Assembly (NCBI GenBank): GCA_024734555.1
Contig: JANPWX010019821.1
Span: 1,283,421-1,347,420 of the forward strand
DNA from: Trochalopteron elliotii
Taxonomy: Eukaryota > Chordata > Aves > Passeriformes > Leiothrichidae
DNA: 64,000 nt
Direction of reading: 5' to 3'
The notes beneath the pieces were generated by a model. That model ran no database searches and was not told the DNA's origin. It worked only from the letters and a program-made list of their open reading frames with translations. The position numbers and the translations under genes are program-made. This document shows positions 61,321 through 64,000 of this stretch, one piece after another (the stretch's first letter is position 1; every line of letters begins with the position of its first letter).

Positions 61321-63946
61321 CTGTAAGACAATTAACAAGAATATATTATTGACATCTTTTGTTCTTTAGAGAAGAAATGCTGCCACCATACTGAATGTCC
61401 CTTCACTAGAAATGTTAAATTAAGTTAATTCACACTGATTGCATCTTTCCACACTATCACAAGATCTCCTCCCTTCACACTATTTGAACCAGCTTTTAAA
61501 ATAAATTATTGCATTTTAATAATTCTGCATTATAATTCAGGCCTACCAAAGTTCAGAAAGTCTGATAACAATAAAACAAACTTGTACCAGTCATTTACTA
61601 GACATTATTTTCCTGTCAGTGACAGAATTTTATCAATTAAAGTTTTTTGCTGAAGCCAGTAAATACACTTTTTAAACTTACTTGACAATATCATGAGATG
61701 CCATAATATACTGGTTTCTGACTGCTATTTTATGTATCTATGGAATAACTAAGACTAGAGGCACAGTGAGAAACATGGAGTATTTGGTGTTCTTATTTAA
61801 GCAAGACCTCAATACATTCCTTGGACAGAAACCATATCGTGCCAAGGACTCAATTTTCCAATCCATCTAAGGACATAGTGTCCTCAGGGCACACTACTTC
61901 CTCAAATGGTGCCTCCAAGCAATTAAGGTTGCAGTCTACAGGACCATTAATTGAGCACCAATACTTCTGAGATCTACTATGAATGACAGACTAATACTCC
62001 CATTGTGAAAAAACTATTCTCCAAGAGCACAGTGGTTAATTTAAAGTCAGAAGACAGAGAAAAGGGGAAAATGGATGTTCAAAGGTATGGGTGCTGAGAA
62101 CAAATAAGATAAAGCACTCTCTTCTTGGGAAATACAGGCAAGAAATTCAGCCAACTACACACACATAGAGCTGCCCGTCCCTCCCATCCCCTTCCCCCCA
62201 AAGAAATGTGCAAAGCCTCTCAAAAATCCTTATTGTTCAAGCATATAAAAATAGTCAGGTTTTTATTACAAGTAAATTCCACTCCACTGCTAAAAGCCTA
62301 AAGCAGATGAAGTATGAGACAGGCTTATATCCAGACTTACCTGAAAGTAGAATCTTCTCCCAGTAGCCAGGAAGAAAATACTTAACTTTTCACAGGAATT
62401 CCAGCTTGACCCAGGTTAACAGGTGTCCTAGCTTTTTCCAAGTACCCTTCAGGTGTAAACTATCTTGAAATCCTTTAAACAAAATAAATAGTTACAAGAG
62501 AAGAGCTGTGTCCACCACACTACTGACAATTTCATGAATTATAAAGTCTGGATTATCCCAACCAAGTTGCAGGTCTTACCGGATGGAAATCAGACCCTTG
62601 GATTCAAGTAACCAAGAGCTGTTTTGCTTGCAGCAAAAGTAGGACCTGCTGTCATGCAGATGATGAACAGTCTGCCAGTGCCAATCGTGTCTATATATTA
62701 TTGTGTACTGAACTGCTGTACGAGTGGAGCCAGCTACTGAGCTGAACCCTCTTGAACTGCAAGATGGTTCTAAGGTCTTAGTTTGTTTGCCTAAATTCAC
62801 CACAAAGTATTTCAGTAAGCACTAAAGTGCTTACTGATGCTCCAGGTCAAGAGGAAAAGTCAAGAAAAAAGAAAAAACACAAGAACAAAACCGAAGAAAA
62901 AACCCAACAAAAATAGCAACAGATGAGAAGAAGCAGGGAAAAAATGAAGAGAAATGCACACAGAGCAACCCAGAGAGTTGTGGCAGGTCATCTATGCATA
63001 CCAAAGTTTAAAAAAGATTCTCTTTAACATTTGACTAGGTAATGCAAAAAACAACTTCCAAATTGATTTTAAATGTTTAATAGTATCCTCATTTTGAATA
63101 AACACTTGATAGAAAGCTAAAGACAGAAGGTAAATGAATTTACACACATTTTAAACACTACCACTTGCCTTCCGGTGGTAGCAGAGCAGACAAAAAATTA
63201 GCATCAGTTCTGTTTGTAAAGGACCAACAGCAACTGAATGAAAGCACTTCAAGTTGGAGGGAAGCAGAGGAGACCAAGAAGTGCTGACTAAGTAAAACAC
63301 CAAGCCAATAAATGCTGGATTCTGGGCCATCTCCCTTTGCCTCTTCACCTTGCTGGTGAAAAGTTCTCATTCATCCTCCCATCTAGACAGGGGAAACAGG
63401 CACAAGATCAGAGAGCTGCAAGGTAGTAATTGCTATAATAATGCTATCAACAATACAGTAAATTAAATGGCCTGCATGAAGCTATATATAATTCTCACAT
63501 TTTCCTTCCTCCTCAGAAAAGCACGTTTACCCCACTCCCAAGTGAATTCTTTGTCACTGAACCACTGAGTCACCTTCTCTGCTGATCCAGCTTTTCAATG
63601 CCCTAAAAATTTGACACTCACTGACAAAATTCATGCAAAAGCAAAGAGCATACCCCCTCCAAGTATTTACCTTTCATATGAAATATTGGCATTTGCCAAA
63701 ATCTAAGAATAACATGGAATCCATTGAACTCCTAGCTCTTGGACAAATACTCTAGCCACAAAACTACCGAATGGCAAGGACCGGGCAAAACACAAAGCAA
63801 TTTTTTTTTCTCAAAACAATGGGCTAAAGAAATGAACTTGCACTGTTTCATTCAGACCTCATATTCAGATGTGTCTATTAGGCATTACTGGGAGTGCCTA
63901 CAGAGGACTTGTACAAACTCCATCCTCCTGAATACTAAGTTGATTG

Positions 63947-63950
<4 letters not shown>
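61321..63950. other. AGTPBP1 upstream / 5' UTR intron region
   Basis: No CpG-rich promoter-like stretch is visible, so the main AGTPBP1 promoter probably lies beyond 64000. Minus-strand donor-like sites occur at 62340 (CAG|GTAAGT) and 62578 (CCG|GTAAGA) and could end non-coding exons, but their acceptors or starts cannot be fixed. Confidence 0.4.

Positions 63951-64000
<50 letters not shown>
63951..64000. repeat. (AT)n microsatellite running to the window edge
   Basis: Fifty uninterrupted bases of alternating AT up to the last base of the window, so the true length is unknown. Confidence 0.98.

Noticed and set aside
62576..62803. 75-codon minus-strand open frame near the 5' end of AGTPBP1
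   Set aside because: Not similar to any known CCP1 N-terminus, and exon 1 already supplies a start that fits. At most it overlaps a non-coding exon.

Overview
The window is vertebrate, almost certainly avian, nuclear DNA. It is AT-rich, intron-rich, littered with CR1 LINE fragments, and carries class II-type endogenous retrovirus LTRs with 6-bp target duplications. The one host gene I can establish is AGTPBP1 (cytosolic carboxypeptidase 1, CCP1/Nna1) on the minus strand. I resolved 24 coding exons, from the start codon at 61281 down to 22978, with consistent phases and splice sites throughout. They encode about 1167 residues with all M14 catalytic residues present. The short last coding exon, expected to hold about 60 residues by comparison with the mammalian protein, was not found and should lie below position 1. 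In birds AGTPBP1 is Z-linked, so a Z origin is likely (inference).

Layout: 1-2.6 kb is anonymous sequence with one exon-like island on the minus strand. At 2.6-5.0 kb is a sense CR1 with a large internal deletion. At 9.13-18.24 kb is a nearly full-length, heavily mutated provirus on the plus strand, with LTRs of 624 and 627 bp, a TGATAT duplication, and relics of gag, pro, pol and env. At 19.4-21.4 kb is a minus-strand CR1 broken up by an older repeat fragment and by a solo LTR of the same family as the provirus (20160-20785, CTCTAC duplication). From 22.98 to 61.3 kb runs AGTPBP1. Its introns hold a MIR-like amniote SINE, several CR1 3' ends, a 421-bp minus-strand solo LTR with alpharetrovirus-like architecture (42434-42854, 6-bp duplication), a 1-kb LTR-like block (54.4-55.5 kb) and microsatellites. 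From 61.3 to 64 kb is upstream or 5' UTR intron territory ending in an (AT)n run.

The provirus combines betaretrovirus-like gag/pro/pol (Lys-type primer site, A AAA AAC slip site, dUTPase-like relic, YMDD RT, DDE integrase) with an env whose surface and transmembrane parts resemble alpharetroviruses (CX6CC transmembrane subunit). It lies antisense to AGTPBP1, inside the gene's terminal intron if the last exon is indeed off-window. All viral reading frames are broken. No tRNA, rRNA, CRISPR array or bacterial-type feature was seen. Family assignments come from reading motifs by eye; no database search was run.
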